A stretch of 64,000 nucleotides of DNA from Ignatzschineria rhizosphaerae (GTDB lineage Bacteria > Pseudomonadota > Gammaproteobacteria > Cardiobacteriales > Wohlfahrtiimonadaceae), in the NCBI RefSeq assembly GCF_022655595.1, contig NZ_CP093379.1, positions 2,740,010 through 2,804,009 on the forward strand, written 5' to 3'. The notes under the pieces were generated by a model, which made no database searches, was not told where the DNA came from, and worked only from the letters and a program-made list of their open reading frames with translations. Positions 19,095 to 27,741 of the stretch are shown piece after piece (the stretch's first letter is position 1; each line of letters starts with the position of its first letter). Position numbers and translations under genes: made by a program.

Positions 19095-20036
19095 TCATGA
19101 TTGTTTTGCTAAAAAATCATTGACTGTAGAAAGAACATTTTGGGCATAACTAGGTGCTCCGACATCAAAAGTTGTGAGATTCTCCTCGCGGCGTAACCAA
19201 GTTCTTTGTCTTTTGGCGTATTGTCTAGTTGCAATAATTGCAAGCTCTATGGCTTCTTCTAATGTGGTTTCTTCTTCAAGATAGTTCCAGATTTGACGAT
19301 ACCCTACGGCGCGCATTGATGGATAATCAAGGTTCAGCTCAGGATAGTGTTTCCGTAGATTAAATACTTCTTCAACTAGCCCTGATTTGATCATACTTTG
19401 ATAGCGATTGGCGATCTGTGTATTGCGTTTTTTCTCATTGTTATTAGCAAGTGCAAGTTTGATAAAAGGATAATCTAAGCCTGATTTTTTAGGTAGAGAC
19501 CAAAAGTAGGTTAGTGGCTGTCCTGTTTCATGAAAAACACTTAATGCGCGTAATACACGTTGAGAATCATTAGGATTGAGTCGTGCGCCGCTTTCAGGGT
19601 CCACTGTGAGGAGTTCTTGATGAAGTGAAGCAGAGCCTTCCTTTATTAAGCGTTCATTTAAGGTTGCTAAGACAGGCTCACTAACAGAAGGGATTGGGGA
19701 AATACCCTCGAGTAAAGATTGGAAATAGAGGAATGTTCCACCGACAAGGAGTGGTGTTTTACCGGCATCAAAGCTCTCCTTTATTGCAAGAGTTGCATCT
19801 CTTCTAAATTCTGCTGTAGAGTATCGCTCTGTTGGTTCGCAGATGTTAATTAGTTTGTGAGGGTATTTTGCTAATGTTTCGCTATCGGGTTTGGCGGTGC
19901 CAAGATCCATGTGGCGATAAATCATCGCAGAATCAACGGAGATAATTTGGACAGGAAGCTCATCTGCTATGCGCATTGCCATTTCAGTTTTTCCGGTGGC
20001 AGTTGGGCCCATTAAACAAATTACTCTCTTATTCAT
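19095..20036 (-). CDS. miaA: tRNA dimethylallyltransferase MiaA
   Basis: Adds a dimethylallyl group to A37 of tRNAs that read codons starting with U. The ATG at 20036 has AAGGGA at good spacing and gives the canonical MNKRVICLMGPTATGKT start, 313 aa; the upstream candidate adds nine atypical residues. P-loop GPTATGKT, DSAMIYRHMDLGTAKP and the RRWLRR-like segment RQYAKRQRTWLRREE are present. It is divergent from the KamA-family gene. Confidence 0.95.
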   Translation of the reverse strand: MNKRVICLMGPTATGKTEMAMRIADELPVQIISVDSAMIYRHMDLGTAKPDSETLAKYPHKLINICEPTERYSTAEFRRDATLAIKESFDAGKTPLLVGGTFLYFQSLLEGISPIPSVSEPVLATLNERLIKEGSASLHQELLTVDPESGARLNPNDSQRVLRALSVFHETGQPLTYFWSLPKKSGLDYPFIKLALANNNEKKRNTQIANRYQSMIKSGLVEEVFNLRKHYPELNLDYPSMRAVGYRQIWNYLEEETTLEEAIELAIIATRQYAKRQRTWLRREENLTTFDVGAPSYAQNVLSTVNDFLAKQS

Positions 20037-20089
20037 GTAAAATCCCTTATGATGACGACACAAATTTTATTAAAAGGTAGTATAACGCA

Positions 20090-21058
20090 ATGAGCCGATA
20101 TTGGACGAGTCTCGAGGATCTTTATTCTGAAAATTTATTAACCGAAAGTTCAGAGATTGAAACGGTTGCTAGAGAATTTCAAATTAAAGTCAGTCCAACA
20201 ATGCAAGCGCAGATGGCAGACTCTAAGGGGGGTGATTATGATGCTTTAGTGCGTCAGTTTGTTCCATCTAAAGAAGAAGCGAATATCCTACCAAGTGAAT
20301 TAGATGATCCTATTGGTGATCGCCGTTTCTCGCCGGCTCCTGGAGTTGTACATCGTTATGAGGATCGTGCACTTTTAAAGATTACTCAGCTTTGCGAGGT
20401 TTATTGCCGATTTTGTTTTCGTAAAGAGATGATCGGGCAAAAAGGGGAAACGTTATCAAAACCAGATCTGGCTTTAGCCATGGAGTATTTCAGGGCCCAT
20501 AAAGAGCTATGGGAAGTCATTTTGACGGGTGGAGATCCGCTTGTACTTTCTGCGAGGCGCTTGGCAGAGGCTTTAGATGCGCTTGTAGAAATCGATCATA
20601 TAAAAAGTATTCGAATTCATACGAGAATCCCTGTGATTTCGCCAGAGAAAATCACAGATGAATTATTAAATCTTTTAGAGAGTATAGTAGATCGCGGTAA
20701 AGCATTAACAATTGTATTGCATGCCAATCATGCATCTGAATTCTCTTTATCTGCGCGAAAAGCATTATTAGCGCTTCGTAAGCGTGGTGTATTATTGATC
20801 TCTCAATCAGTGCTATTAAAGGGAGTGAATGATTCTTTGCCGGTATTAACCGATCTCATGCGAACGTTAATTGAAAATGGCGTGAAACCTTATTATCTGC
20901 ATCAAATGGATTTAGCGCGGGGGACAAGTCATTTTGTGGTAGAAAATGAGCGAGGGATTGCGCTTGTCAATGCGCTTCGGGAATCTGTTTCCGGCATTTG
21001 TGTCCCTCGTTTGATTATAGAAATTCCTGAAGGGGAAGGTAAGCGCGTTTTAGCCTAG
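20090..21058 (+). CDS. KamA-family radical SAM lysine 2,3-aminomutase-like protein
   Basis: Radical SAM, PLP-dependent aminomutase family. The cluster motif is C-EVY-C-RF-C (about residue 102-109), followed by LTGGDPLVLS. 322 aa. It may be EpmB, which makes (R)-beta-lysine for elongation factor P modification, or a KamA-type lysine 2,3-aminomutase; DPIGDRRFSPAPGVVHRYEDRALLK looks more KamA-like. No epmA or efp lies in the window, so I do not choose. Its original downstream terminator has been split by an IS3 insertion. Confidence 0.85.
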   Translation: MSRYWTSLEDLYSENLLTESSEIETVAREFQIKVSPTMQAQMADSKGGDYDALVRQFVPSKEEANILPSELDDPIGDRRFSPAPGVVHRYEDRALLKITQLCEVYCRFCFRKEMIGQKGETLSKPDLALAMEYFRAHKELWEVILTGGDPLVLSARRLAEALDALVEIDHIKSIRIHTRIPVISPEKITDELLNLLESIVDRGKALTIVLHANHASEFSLSARKALLALRKRGVLLISQSVLLKGVNDSLPVLTDLMRTLIENGVKPYYLHQMDLARGTSHFVVENERGIALVNALRESVSGICVPRLIIEIPEGEGKRVLA

Positions 21059-21090
21059 GTTATTCTAGATTATTTATTCTAGCTTATAGA

Positions 21091-21107
21091 TAAAAAACCA
21101 CTCATTA
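21091..21107. terminator. Left half of a split bidirectional terminator
   Basis: The arm AAAAAACCACTCA here and TGAGTGGCTTTTTT at 23430-23443 rebuild a perfect hairpin with a TTAT loop and flanking A/T tracts once the IS3 element and one 4-bp duplicate are removed. It would have served the convergent KamA-family gene and hflD. Confidence 0.7.
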
Positions 21108-21140
21108 TGAAGTGACCCCATAAAGTTGGACAGTTTAAAA

Positions 21141-21941
21141 TTATAAAGACAAGGACTGAGTTCGATATTCTATTGGGCTTAGTCCTTTTAATTTAAGATT
21201 AATTCGTTTGTGATTGTAATAATCAATATATTTGTGTAGCTCTGTTTGAAGATGATCTACTGATTCAAACCGTTGTGTGTAAAAAAATTCTGATTTTAAT
21301 ATCCCAAAAAAGTTCTCTATGACAGCATTATCATAGCAATTACCTTTACGGGACATACTCTGTTTAATATTGTTTTTCTTTAGGTTTTGTTGATACTGAG
21401 CTATTTGATATTGCCAACCTTGATCTGAATGAAGGATCAGCTTTTCTCGACCTCTCTTACTACTTTGTAAGTATATTAAGGCTTTCTCCAACATCCGTTC
21501 GACTAATTCATATTTTGGTCTTTTTGTAATTTCATAACTAATAACTTCTTGATTATAGAGATCTAGAATCGGAGATAAATAGAGTTTCTCCCCATTGACT
21601 TTGAACTCTGTAACATCTGTTACCCATTTTTGGTTAGGCTTGCTTGCTGTAAATTGACGTTGTAAAAGATTCTTAGCAACTCTTCCAATCTGGCCTTTAT
21701 AAGAACGATATTTCTTTGGACGAATCAAAGATTTTAGGTTCAACTGTTTCATTAGCCTCTGGACTTTCTTATGGTTAATGATGAACTCTCGCCTTAGTAT
21801 TGCTGTAATTCTGCGATAGCCATAACGCCCCTTGTTCTCATGATAAATTGACAATATTTTCGCTTTAAGATCACTTTCCGGATCAGCAGAGAAGAGTGAC
21901 TTTCGATGATAATAATAACTACTTCTCGCAAGATGGGTCAC
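21141..21941 (-). CDS. IS3-family transposase OrfB (DDE domain)
   Basis: Integrase-core transposase. It has an HTH_21-like segment (RYGYRRITAILRREF) and a DDE triad in WVTDVTEFKV, LHSDQGWQYQ and AVIENFFGILKSE. The annotated ATG gives 266 aa, but the open frame continues upstream into the orfA overlap (ELKEKHPLTLLLKV), as expected for an OrfAB fusion made by -1 frameshifting. With orfA disrupted, the fusion cannot be made from this copy. Confidence 0.9.
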   Translation of the reverse strand: MTHLARSSYYYHRKSLFSADPESDLKAKILSIYHENKGRYGYRRITAILRREFIINHKKVQRLMKQLNLKSLIRPKKYRSYKGQIGRVAKNLLQRQFTASKPNQKWVTDVTEFKVNGEKLYLSPILDLYNQEVISYEITKRPKYELVERMLEKALIYLQSSKRGREKLILHSDQGWQYQIAQYQQNLKKNNIKQSMSRKGNCYDNAVIENFFGILKSEFFYTQRFESVDHLQTELHKYIDYYNHKRINLKLKGLSPIEYRTQSLSL

Positions 21942-21973
21942 TTTAAGTAGGAGTGTTAAAGGATGCTTCTCTT

Positions 21974-22497
21974 TTAACTCCTCGATTGTTTCAGTTTGAG
22001 CCTTCGCTGTTCCTCCCTCTCTTCCAACTCTTGATACTTTTTTAAGACATCATTCTCCGCGCGGAGATAGAGAAGCTCAGCGGTTAATGCATCAATCAGC
22101 TTTTCCTGCTCTGTTCTATTATCTGGCTTTTTGGGACGTTTCATTATATTAGGTCGACCTTTCTGGCGTGGTTTAAGCGAATCTAAACCACCCATTTTAA
22201 AGAGAGATTTCCATTCTAATATAGAAGTAAATGCAGGAATATTAAAATATGCAGCAGTCTCTCGGATAGAAAGGTTATTTAATGTCATGTAAGTTACAAC
22301 ATGTAGCTTAAATTCAGCCGTATAGTTAAGTTTAGAAGTTCTGGGTTTTATACCTTCAGCTCCATGATACTGATAAGCTTTCACCCACTTACGGACAGTT
22401 GTGCATTCTACATTAAAGTAGCGAGCAGTCGCTTGATAACCATGATTATCAAGATAAAACTGAATTACTTGTAATTTAAAATCAAAAGAATATTTAG
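21974..22497 (-). pseudogene. IS3-family OrfA, split by a nested IS481-type copy
   Basis: Two helix-turn-helix repeats (YQATARYFNVECTTVRKWV and SIRETAAYFNIPAFTSILEW) and a C-terminal leucine-zipper region. The first codons lie on the other side of the nested element: ATG at 23377-23379 gives MAK, then the 7-bp duplicated TATTTAG joins to YSFDFKLQVIQ here. Removing the nested element restores one open frame of about 175 aa. Broken in its present form. Confidence 0.88.
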
Positions 22498-23368
22498 TGT
22501 TAGAAATCGACGGGTTGTTTACACTTCAGTGTTAAAATAATTTTCTAAAACTTCATAAGGCGTTAAACCATTAATACCCTTATGAGGTTTTACTGTGTTG
22601 TAATAGTTCAAAAATCGTTTTAGCTTTTTTTCCGATCATCTGAACTGATAAACTCTTCCTGATTATGCCACATTTCCATGAGTGTTCGAATGACTCTTTC
22701 TGCTTTTCCATTCGTTTGAGGGCAAGCTGGCTTTGTAAACTTTTGATTAATCTTATGTGTTAGACACATTTCGACAAAGGCATGTTCTGATGTACCTTTA
22801 TACTCACGACCATTATCCGAATAAGTGCATTCTACAGTATAGGGACACTGTTCTAACAGATCCCATCGAAGAAATTCAGCAGCACTAAACTGTGATTTAT
22901 CAGGATAAATACCGGCATAAAGTTCTCTTGAAAAATCATCAATTCCTACAAATAAATACTCTCTAGTGCGATTTTTAAGATCTCCTTTTAAAAGAGGGAG
23001 CCGTTTAGTATCCACATGGACCATCTCGCCAGGATAGTTTTTGTTATAACGTTTAGCCCTCTTTTTAAGTTTCTCTTCAATAGATTTTTCAATCTTTGCA
23101 AGACGTTTAATGCCATACTTAATTGTTCTATAACGTTCATTTTTACTAGCTAATGGCACAAACAAGTTCAATCTACCTTGTTTTAGTACTTTATAGATCG
23201 TAGGTCTGCTTACCATAAAACGCTCAGCTAGATAGGTTACGGTAAATTTTTCTTGATGATGTAATCGCCAAATCTCTTCTCGATGAAACGGCGTTAATTT
23301 TGTTTTTCGATGGATATTCATAACAGTATTTTCTCCTAATACTGTAAACAACGCGATAAAATCCTACA
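22498..23368 (-). mobile_element. IS481-type element copy 1 (871 bp, nested in IS3)
   Basis: Ends TGTTAGAAATCGACGGGTTG and (complement) TGTAGGATTTTATCGCGTTG both run into TTTACA. Flanked by 7-bp direct repeats TATTTAG (22491-22497 and 23369-23375). It is one base shorter than the 872-bp consensus of the family in this window. Confidence 0.92.
22528..23351 (-). pseudogene. IS481-type transposase copy 1, frameshifted
   Basis: Same protein as the 277-aa intact copies up to ISSDDRKK, then a 1-base deletion (GCTTTTTTT where intact copies read GCTTCTTTTT, about 22626-22633) puts a stop at 22620. The missing C-terminus (LKRFLNYYNTVKPHKG) is still encoded in another frame down to 22528. DDE residues precede the lesion but the family C-terminal motif is lost. 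Confidence 0.9.
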
Positions 23369-23450
23369 TATTTAGCCATATAAAAACACCCCAAAGTTGT
23401 GTCCAACTTTTGGGGTGCAGTTCAATTATTGAGTGGCTTTTTTAGTGGTA

Positions 23451-24053
23451 TTAAATTTCAAGAAGAATTTGATGCGCTGTTTCTGGTAATTTATTCCAAG
23501 GCCAGAGTAGTGAAAATTTAGTACCGCCATATTGGCGCCAGAGCATTGCTGAGCGAATTCCTGCTAATAAAAGTGTTCTAATTTCGTTTGTGATATGTGG
23601 CTGGCTTAAAACTGCTTGATCGCCCCTTACCATAATTCTAGGGGAGAGTTTACTTAATGTTTGCGTATAAAGATCGGCAATACCGGCAATGATATTTTCA
23701 TGGGTCATATCAAAGTGCTGTAAGCGTGTTGAGATTGATTCTAAGCCACTTGCTAGAATTGTTAATGTCTCTGAATCATTACTTAAACTTTTTTCTAGAG
23801 AGATTAGCGAATAGAAGTAAATTTTGGCTTGGCTAGGCACATTTTTTAATCCTTGCGCGAATCCTTGTAAGCCCGGCTTAATATTTTCAACACCATCGTA
23901 AACATCTTGGATATTTTCAGGTGTCATCGCAAATATGCTGTGAAGTAATGGATTACGCTCCTCGTTGGGGATGGAGCCAATTGTTGCTAATCGATTCACA
24001 AGTATTGCTGATTGTAAGATTGCCGAAAGTGCAATCACCTGATTTCTATCCAT
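23451..24053 (-). CDS. hflD: High frequency lysogenization protein HflD homolog
   Basis: 200 aa. HflD in E. coli is a peripheral membrane protein that sequesters phage lambda CII; its wider role is uncertain. Family features: an N-terminal helix with ALSAILQSAILVNRLA, a central LEKSL/LQHFDMTHENI segment and the C-terminal LLLAGIRSAMLWRQYGG. It is normally downstream of mnmA; here the upstream side is a MITE and an IS481-type copy, so that linkage is lost or was never present. Confidence 0.88.
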   Translation of the reverse strand: MDRNQVIALSAILQSAILVNRLATIGSIPNEERNPLLHSIFAMTPENIQDVYDGVENIKPGLQGFAQGLKNVPSQAKIYFYSLISLEKSLSNDSETLTILASGLESISTRLQHFDMTHENIIAGIADLYTQTLSKLSPRIMVRGDQAVLSQPHITNEIRTLLLAGIRSAMLWRQYGGTKFSLLWPWNKLPETAHQILLEI

Positions 24054-24181
24054 TTCTCTCTATCTCTATAAAAAAATTATAAACAATGTTATTGAGATGA
24101 TAGCAGACCCATTTTATTAGTGTCTTGGTAATTTAATCCTTTATAAGCACTCGTTGTAAAATTCTCTACTCTATTTACTAG

Positions 24182-24306
24182 GGCTTGTTGAACATTGGTC
24201 TATAACAAACTGTTTTTAAAAGAAATGATTTATTCTCTGAAAACTGCAATAGTCATCATGTTTTCAATAGGTTATTGTGATTAAATTTTGAATGTTCAAC
24301 AGACCC
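24182..24306. mobile_element. 125-bp MITE with IS5-type ends
   Basis: Terminal inverted repeats GGCTTGTTGAACATT and (complement) GGGTCTGTTGAACATT match the ends of the IS5-type element found three times in this window. The interior is non-coding and AT-rich. Flanks are TAG on the left and TAA on the right, an imperfect 3-bp duplication. Confidence 0.75.
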
Positions 24307-24336
24307 TAATAAATCCCAAAGCTTTATTGCTTTAGG

Positions 24337-25235
24337 TGTTAGAAATCGGCGGGTTGTTTACACTTCAGTGTTAAAATAATTTTCTAAAACTTCATAAGGC
24401 GTTAAACCATTAATACCCTTATGAGGTTTTACTGTGTTGTAATAGTTCAAAAATCGTTTTAGCTTCTTTTTCCGATCATCTGAACTGATAAACTCCTCCT
24501 GATTATGCCACATTTCCATGAGTGTTCGAATGACTCTTTCTGCTTTTCCATTCGTTTGAGGGCAAGCTGGCTTTGTAAACTTTTGATTAATCTTATGTGT
24601 TAGGCACATTTCGACAAAGGCATGTTCTGATGTACCTTTATACTCACGACCATTATCCGAATAGGTGCATTCTACAGTATAGGGACACTGTTCTGACAGA
24701 TCCCATCGAAGAAATTCAGCAGCACTAAACTGTGATTTATCAGGATAAATACCGGCATAAAGTTCTCTTGAAAAATCATCAATTCCTACAAATAAATACT
24801 CTCTAGTGCGATTTTTAAGATCCCCTTTTAAAAGAGGGAGCCGTTTAGTATCCACATGGACCATCTCGCCAGGATAGTTTTTGTTATAACGTTTAGCCCT
24901 CTTTTTAAGTTTCTCTTCAATAGATTTTTCAATCTTTGCAAGACGTTTAATGCCATACTTAATTGTTCTATAACGTTCATTTTTACTAGCTAATGGCACA
25001 AACAAGTTCAATCTACCTTGTTTTAGTACTTTATAGATCGTAGGTCTGCTTACCATAAAACGCTCAGCTAGATAGGTTACGGTAAATTTTTCTTGATGAT
25101 GTAATCGCCAAATCTCTTCTAGATGATGTAATCGCCAAATCTCTTCTAGATGAAACGGCGTTAATTTTGTTTTTCGATGGATATTCATAACAGTATTTTC
25201 TCCTAATACTGTAAACAACGCGATAAAATCCTACA
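24337..25235 (-). mobile_element. IS481-type element copy 2 (899 bp)
   Basis: Same ends as the other copies and perfect 7-bp target duplications CTTTAGG (24330-24336, 25236-25242). It is 27 bp longer than consensus because of an internal tandem duplication near the transposase N-terminus. Confidence 0.93.
24358..25218 (-). CDS. IS481-type transposase, copy 2 (286 aa, internal duplication)
   Basis: HTH plus DDE integrase-core transposase. DDE residues lie in HVDTKRLPLLKG, YSDNGREYKG and NGKAERVIRTL. The HTH segment (TVTYLAERFMVSRPTIYKV) is intact. A 27-bp tandem repeat duplicates nine residues (HLEEIWRLH) around position 23-38, in frame, so activity is possible but uncertain. The likely true start is the ATG for MNIHRKTKLT, ten codons inside. 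Confidence 0.9.
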   Translation of the reverse strand: MFTVLGENTVMNIHRKTKLTPFHLEEIWRLHHLEEIWRLHHQEKFTVTYLAERFMVSRPTIYKVLKQGRLNLFVPLASKNERYRTIKYGIKRLAKIEKSIEEKLKKRAKRYNKNYPGEMVHVDTKRLPLLKGDLKNRTREYLFVGIDDFSRELYAGIYPDKSQFSAAEFLRWDLSEQCPYTVECTYSDNGREYKGTSEHAFVEMCLTHKINQKFTKPACPQTNGKAERVIRTLMEMWHNQEEFISSDDRKKKLKRFLNYYNTVKPHKGINGLTPYEVLENYFNTEV

Positions 25236-25265
25236 CTTTAGGGTTTATATTGTACTGAGATTTTT

Positions 25266-25815
25266 TTAATCCCCTTCAATTTCTAAAAGGATTTGGGAAT
25301 TCCAAGCTCCGACTTTCACAGGGGATGTTCCATCTCTTTTCCATGTAAAACTAAATATCTTATCAATTTTCCTTGGGTTAGCTGTAACTCCGGTTGTTTG
25401 TTGTTGGAGTGTACCAAAATTAAATTTTGTTCCTAGCGTTAAATCAATAGCAGCATTATTACTTTTATCTCGAATTTCAATGCGGGTGTTATTATCTAGT
25501 CGCATTACACCTTGGGAAAAGGCAGCGCTAGCCCCTGAAATAAGCCCCTTTGTATCGGGATTAAAGGTCATGGTGATGTTTTGATTACGATCACAGGCTT
25601 CTCTTCTTCCAACTGAGAGTGTTAGCTCTCGCGTTACTGAGCGCCCATTATTAAGATCACTAGTTGACATCTGTCCAAAATTAATTCTCCCATCATCAGG
25701 TGTTAATCTTAATCCAATGCCACAGCTCATAGGGTCTGGTGGCGGAGGGTCTACAACGCCTGTATCGCCAGAGTTATCTCTAGAATAATAAACAACAAGA
25801 CTTTTTGTTTCACCT
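25266..25815 (-). pseudogene. Fimbrial adhesin, 3' fragment (pilin domain)
   Basis: An open frame from the IS481 copy 3 boundary (25815) to 25266 encodes about 182 residues with no start of its own. After a proline-rich linker (VVDPPPPDP) comes a fimbrial pilin-type domain starting MSCGIGLRLTPDDGRINFG and ending NSQILLEIEGD. This fits the C-terminal pilin domain of a two-domain tip adhesin. The 5' fragment with the signal peptide is at 26688-26985 across the IS. The flanks of copy 3 do not match, so the middle of the gene is missing. Confidence 0.75.
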
Positions 25816-26687
25816 TGTAGGATTTTATCGCGTTGTTTACAGTATTAGGAGAAAATACTGTTATGAATATCCATCGAAAAACAAAATTAACGCCGTTTCA
25901 TCGAGAAGAGATTTGGCGATTACATCATCAAGAAAAATTTACCGTAACCTATCTAGCTGAGCGTTTTATGGTAAGCAGACCTACGATCTATAAAGTACTA
26001 AAACAAGGTAGATTGAACTTGTTTGTGCCATTAGCTAGTAAAAATGAACGTTATAGAACAATTAAGTATGGCATTAAACGTCTTGCAAAGATTGAAAAAT
26101 CTATTGAAGAGAAACTTAAAAAGAGGGCTAAACGTTATAACAAAAACTATCCTGGCGAGATGGTCCATGTGGATACTAAACGGCTCCCTCTTTTAAAAGG
26201 GGATCTTAAAAATCGCACTAGAGAGTATTTATTTGTAGGAATTGATGATTTTTCAAGAGAACTTTATGCCGGTATTTATCCTGATAAATCACAGTTTAGT
26301 GCTGCTGAATTTCTTCGATGGGATCTGTCAGAACAGTGTCCCTATACTGTAGAATGCACCTATTCGGATAATGGTCGTGAGTATAAAGGTACATCAGAAC
26401 ATGCCTTTGTCGAAATGTGTCTAACACATAAGATTAATCAAAAGTTTACAAAGCCAGCTTGCCCTCAAACGAATGGAAAAGCAGAAAGAGTCATTCGAAC
26501 ACTCATGGAAATGTGGCATAATCAGGAAGAGTTTATCAGTTCAGATGATCGGAAAAAGAAGCTAAAACGATTTTTGAACTATTACAACACAGTAAAACCT
26601 CATAAGGGTATTAATGGTTTAACGCCTTATGAAGTTTTAGAAAATTATTTTAACACTGAAGTGTAAACAACCCGCCGATTTCTAACA
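25816..26687 (+). mobile_element. IS481-type element copy 3 (872 bp, no target duplication)
   Basis: Full-length with intact ends. Left flank TTCACCT and right flank TATTATA do not match, unlike copies 1, 2 and 5, pointing to a deletion between two directly repeated copies within the adhesin gene. Confidence 0.92.
25833..26666 (+). CDS. IS481-type transposase, copy 3 (intact)
   Basis: 277 aa, intact. N-terminal HTH (TVTYLAERFMVSRPTIYKVL) and DDE core with HVDTKRLPLLKG, YSDNGREYKG and NGKAERVIRTL; ends PYEVLENYFNTEV. The initial TTG-type start gives MFTVLGENTV; the ATG for MNIHRKTKLT, ten codons in, is the more likely start since the earlier codons overlap the terminal repeat. Nearly identical to copy 5. 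Confidence 0.93.
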   Translation: MFTVLGENTVMNIHRKTKLTPFHREEIWRLHHQEKFTVTYLAERFMVSRPTIYKVLKQGRLNLFVPLASKNERYRTIKYGIKRLAKIEKSIEEKLKKRAKRYNKNYPGEMVHVDTKRLPLLKGDLKNRTREYLFVGIDDFSRELYAGIYPDKSQFSAAEFLRWDLSEQCPYTVECTYSDNGREYKGTSEHAFVEMCLTHKINQKFTKPACPQTNGKAERVIRTLMEMWHNQEEFISSDDRKKKLKRFLNYYNTVKPHKGINGLTPYEVLENYFNTEV

Positions 26688-26985
26688 TATTATAGGTATT
26701 TAAAAAACGTCTAAAGCCATTATTAGCCGTCACTAAAGATGATGTAACGATATTTATTTGTGACCCCGCTCTGCAGTCCATTAATACTCCATAGTTAAAC
26801 TGAGCTTGACCGGCATTGCCTCCGCCACCTTGCGATGTCGCTAATGAGTAAGAAAAAATGTCATACGCTGAAGCAGCCCCGCTATTGGGGACTCTTGTGC
26901 ATTGGGCGTATGCTAAGGAGGCTGATGAGAATAATAATATTCCCGCTCCTATGCTCAATATTGATTTAGTAAATGGTTTCATCAT
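26688..26985 (-). pseudogene. Fimbrial adhesin, 5' fragment
   Basis: Starts with AGGAAA before ATG-ATG and encodes a signal peptide (SILSIGAGILLFSSASLAYAQ) plus about 70 residues of a mature N-terminal domain before running into IS481 copy 3. The annotated stop lies inside the IS. It is the N-terminal part of the adhesin whose pilin domain is at 25266-25815, or of a pilus subunit of similar type. Confidence 0.75.
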
Positions 26986-27065
26986 AAATTTTCCTATAGA
27001 TCTAACACGTACTATCGACTACGGATAGCATCTTGTACAGAGCATGTATTTTGGGCGCGCGATAC

Positions 27066-27722
27066 TTATAGTGAGTCCGTTCCGCCAAAGTCATTAATGG
27101 TTAATATTGCAAACTTATTAGATAAACTTACATTTACTGACTCTGAACTAAAAGGCTTTAAGACGATATCTCTTTCAATTATTTTTCTTGAATTGGCATT
27201 GGAAAATCTATAAATCACAACATGGTAGGCAGTTGGGTTATTGATGGTCATTGAATTTCCGGATTTATTCATTGTAAGTTCTTTCGCCCAACCATTGTTT
27301 TCATAAGGTGTTAGCCCATCTGGTCTATAAAATAATTTAATTTTAGTTTGAAGGGCTACACCAATGCTATTCACGTCGGCATTATTTGTAGAAGGAACGC
27401 CTAACACTGTTAAAAAGAGCATCGATTCTCTATCTGTTGGTAGCTCAGCTGCAGCATTACCAATAACTGATAACCTTACTTGCTTACTCTGTTTGGGGTT
27501 AATACGTTGTAAAATAGGAAGGGCTGCGATAGGGGTTGAAATTTTTTGACCCTTTTCATTTTCTACCCAAGCTTGTGCTAAGTAAGGTAGGCTTCCTTCG
27601 TTAGTGAGCTTTATAGATTGTGATTTAGTCGTACCTTGTAAAATTGCACGTGATCTATCTACTGAAACCTGTGCATTGACGATATTGATTAAGAGAAAAA
27701 TTGCAATGATTATCTTTTTCAT
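27066..27722 (-). CDS. Periplasmic fimbrial chaperone (PapD/FimC family)
   Basis: 218 aa, intact. Signal peptide (~1-17, ending INAQ), then a chaperone domain pair: VSVDRSRAILQGTTKSQSI, YLAQAWVENEKGQKI and NPKQSKQVRLSVIG with the beta-strand motif, then KIKLFYRPDGLTP at the domain border, which contains the conserved FYRP. It would donate a strand to pilin subunits. It is the only intact gene of the fimbrial operon, between a broken usher and a broken adhesin, so it is probably without function. Confidence 0.9.
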   Translation of the reverse strand: MKKIIIAIFLLINIVNAQVSVDRSRAILQGTTKSQSIKLTNEGSLPYLAQAWVENEKGQKISTPIAALPILQRINPKQSKQVRLSVIGNAAAELPTDRESMLFLTVLGVPSTNNADVNSIGVALQTKIKLFYRPDGLTPYENNGWAKELTMNKSGNSMTINNPTAYHVVIYRFSNANSRKIIERDIVLKPFSSESVNVSLSNKFAILTINDFGGTDSL

Positions 27723-27741
27723 AAATTAAAATTCCTTTTTA

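Larger units (their letters stand above)
21108..23424 (-). mobile_element. IS3-family (IS150-like) element interrupted by an IS481-type copy
   Basis: Ends are TGAAGTGACCCCATAAAG (left) and the complement TGAACTGCACCCCAAAAG (right), both continuing into GTTGGACA, typical of the IS150 subgroup. Flanking ATTA at 21104-21107 and 23425-23428 is a 4-bp target duplication. It carries orfA and orfB in overlapping frames on the minus strand. An 871-bp IS481-type copy sits near the start of orfA. Confidence 0.88.

Noticed and set aside
20090-21058. Firm EpmB assignment
   Set aside because: Sequence features lean toward the broader KamA family and no epmA or efp gene is nearby, so only the family is given.
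24337-26687. IS481 copies 2 and 3 as an inverted composite transposon carrying the adhesin fragment
   Set aside because: Copy 2 has its own perfect 7-bp duplication, so it inserted alone; there is no matching duplication around the pair.
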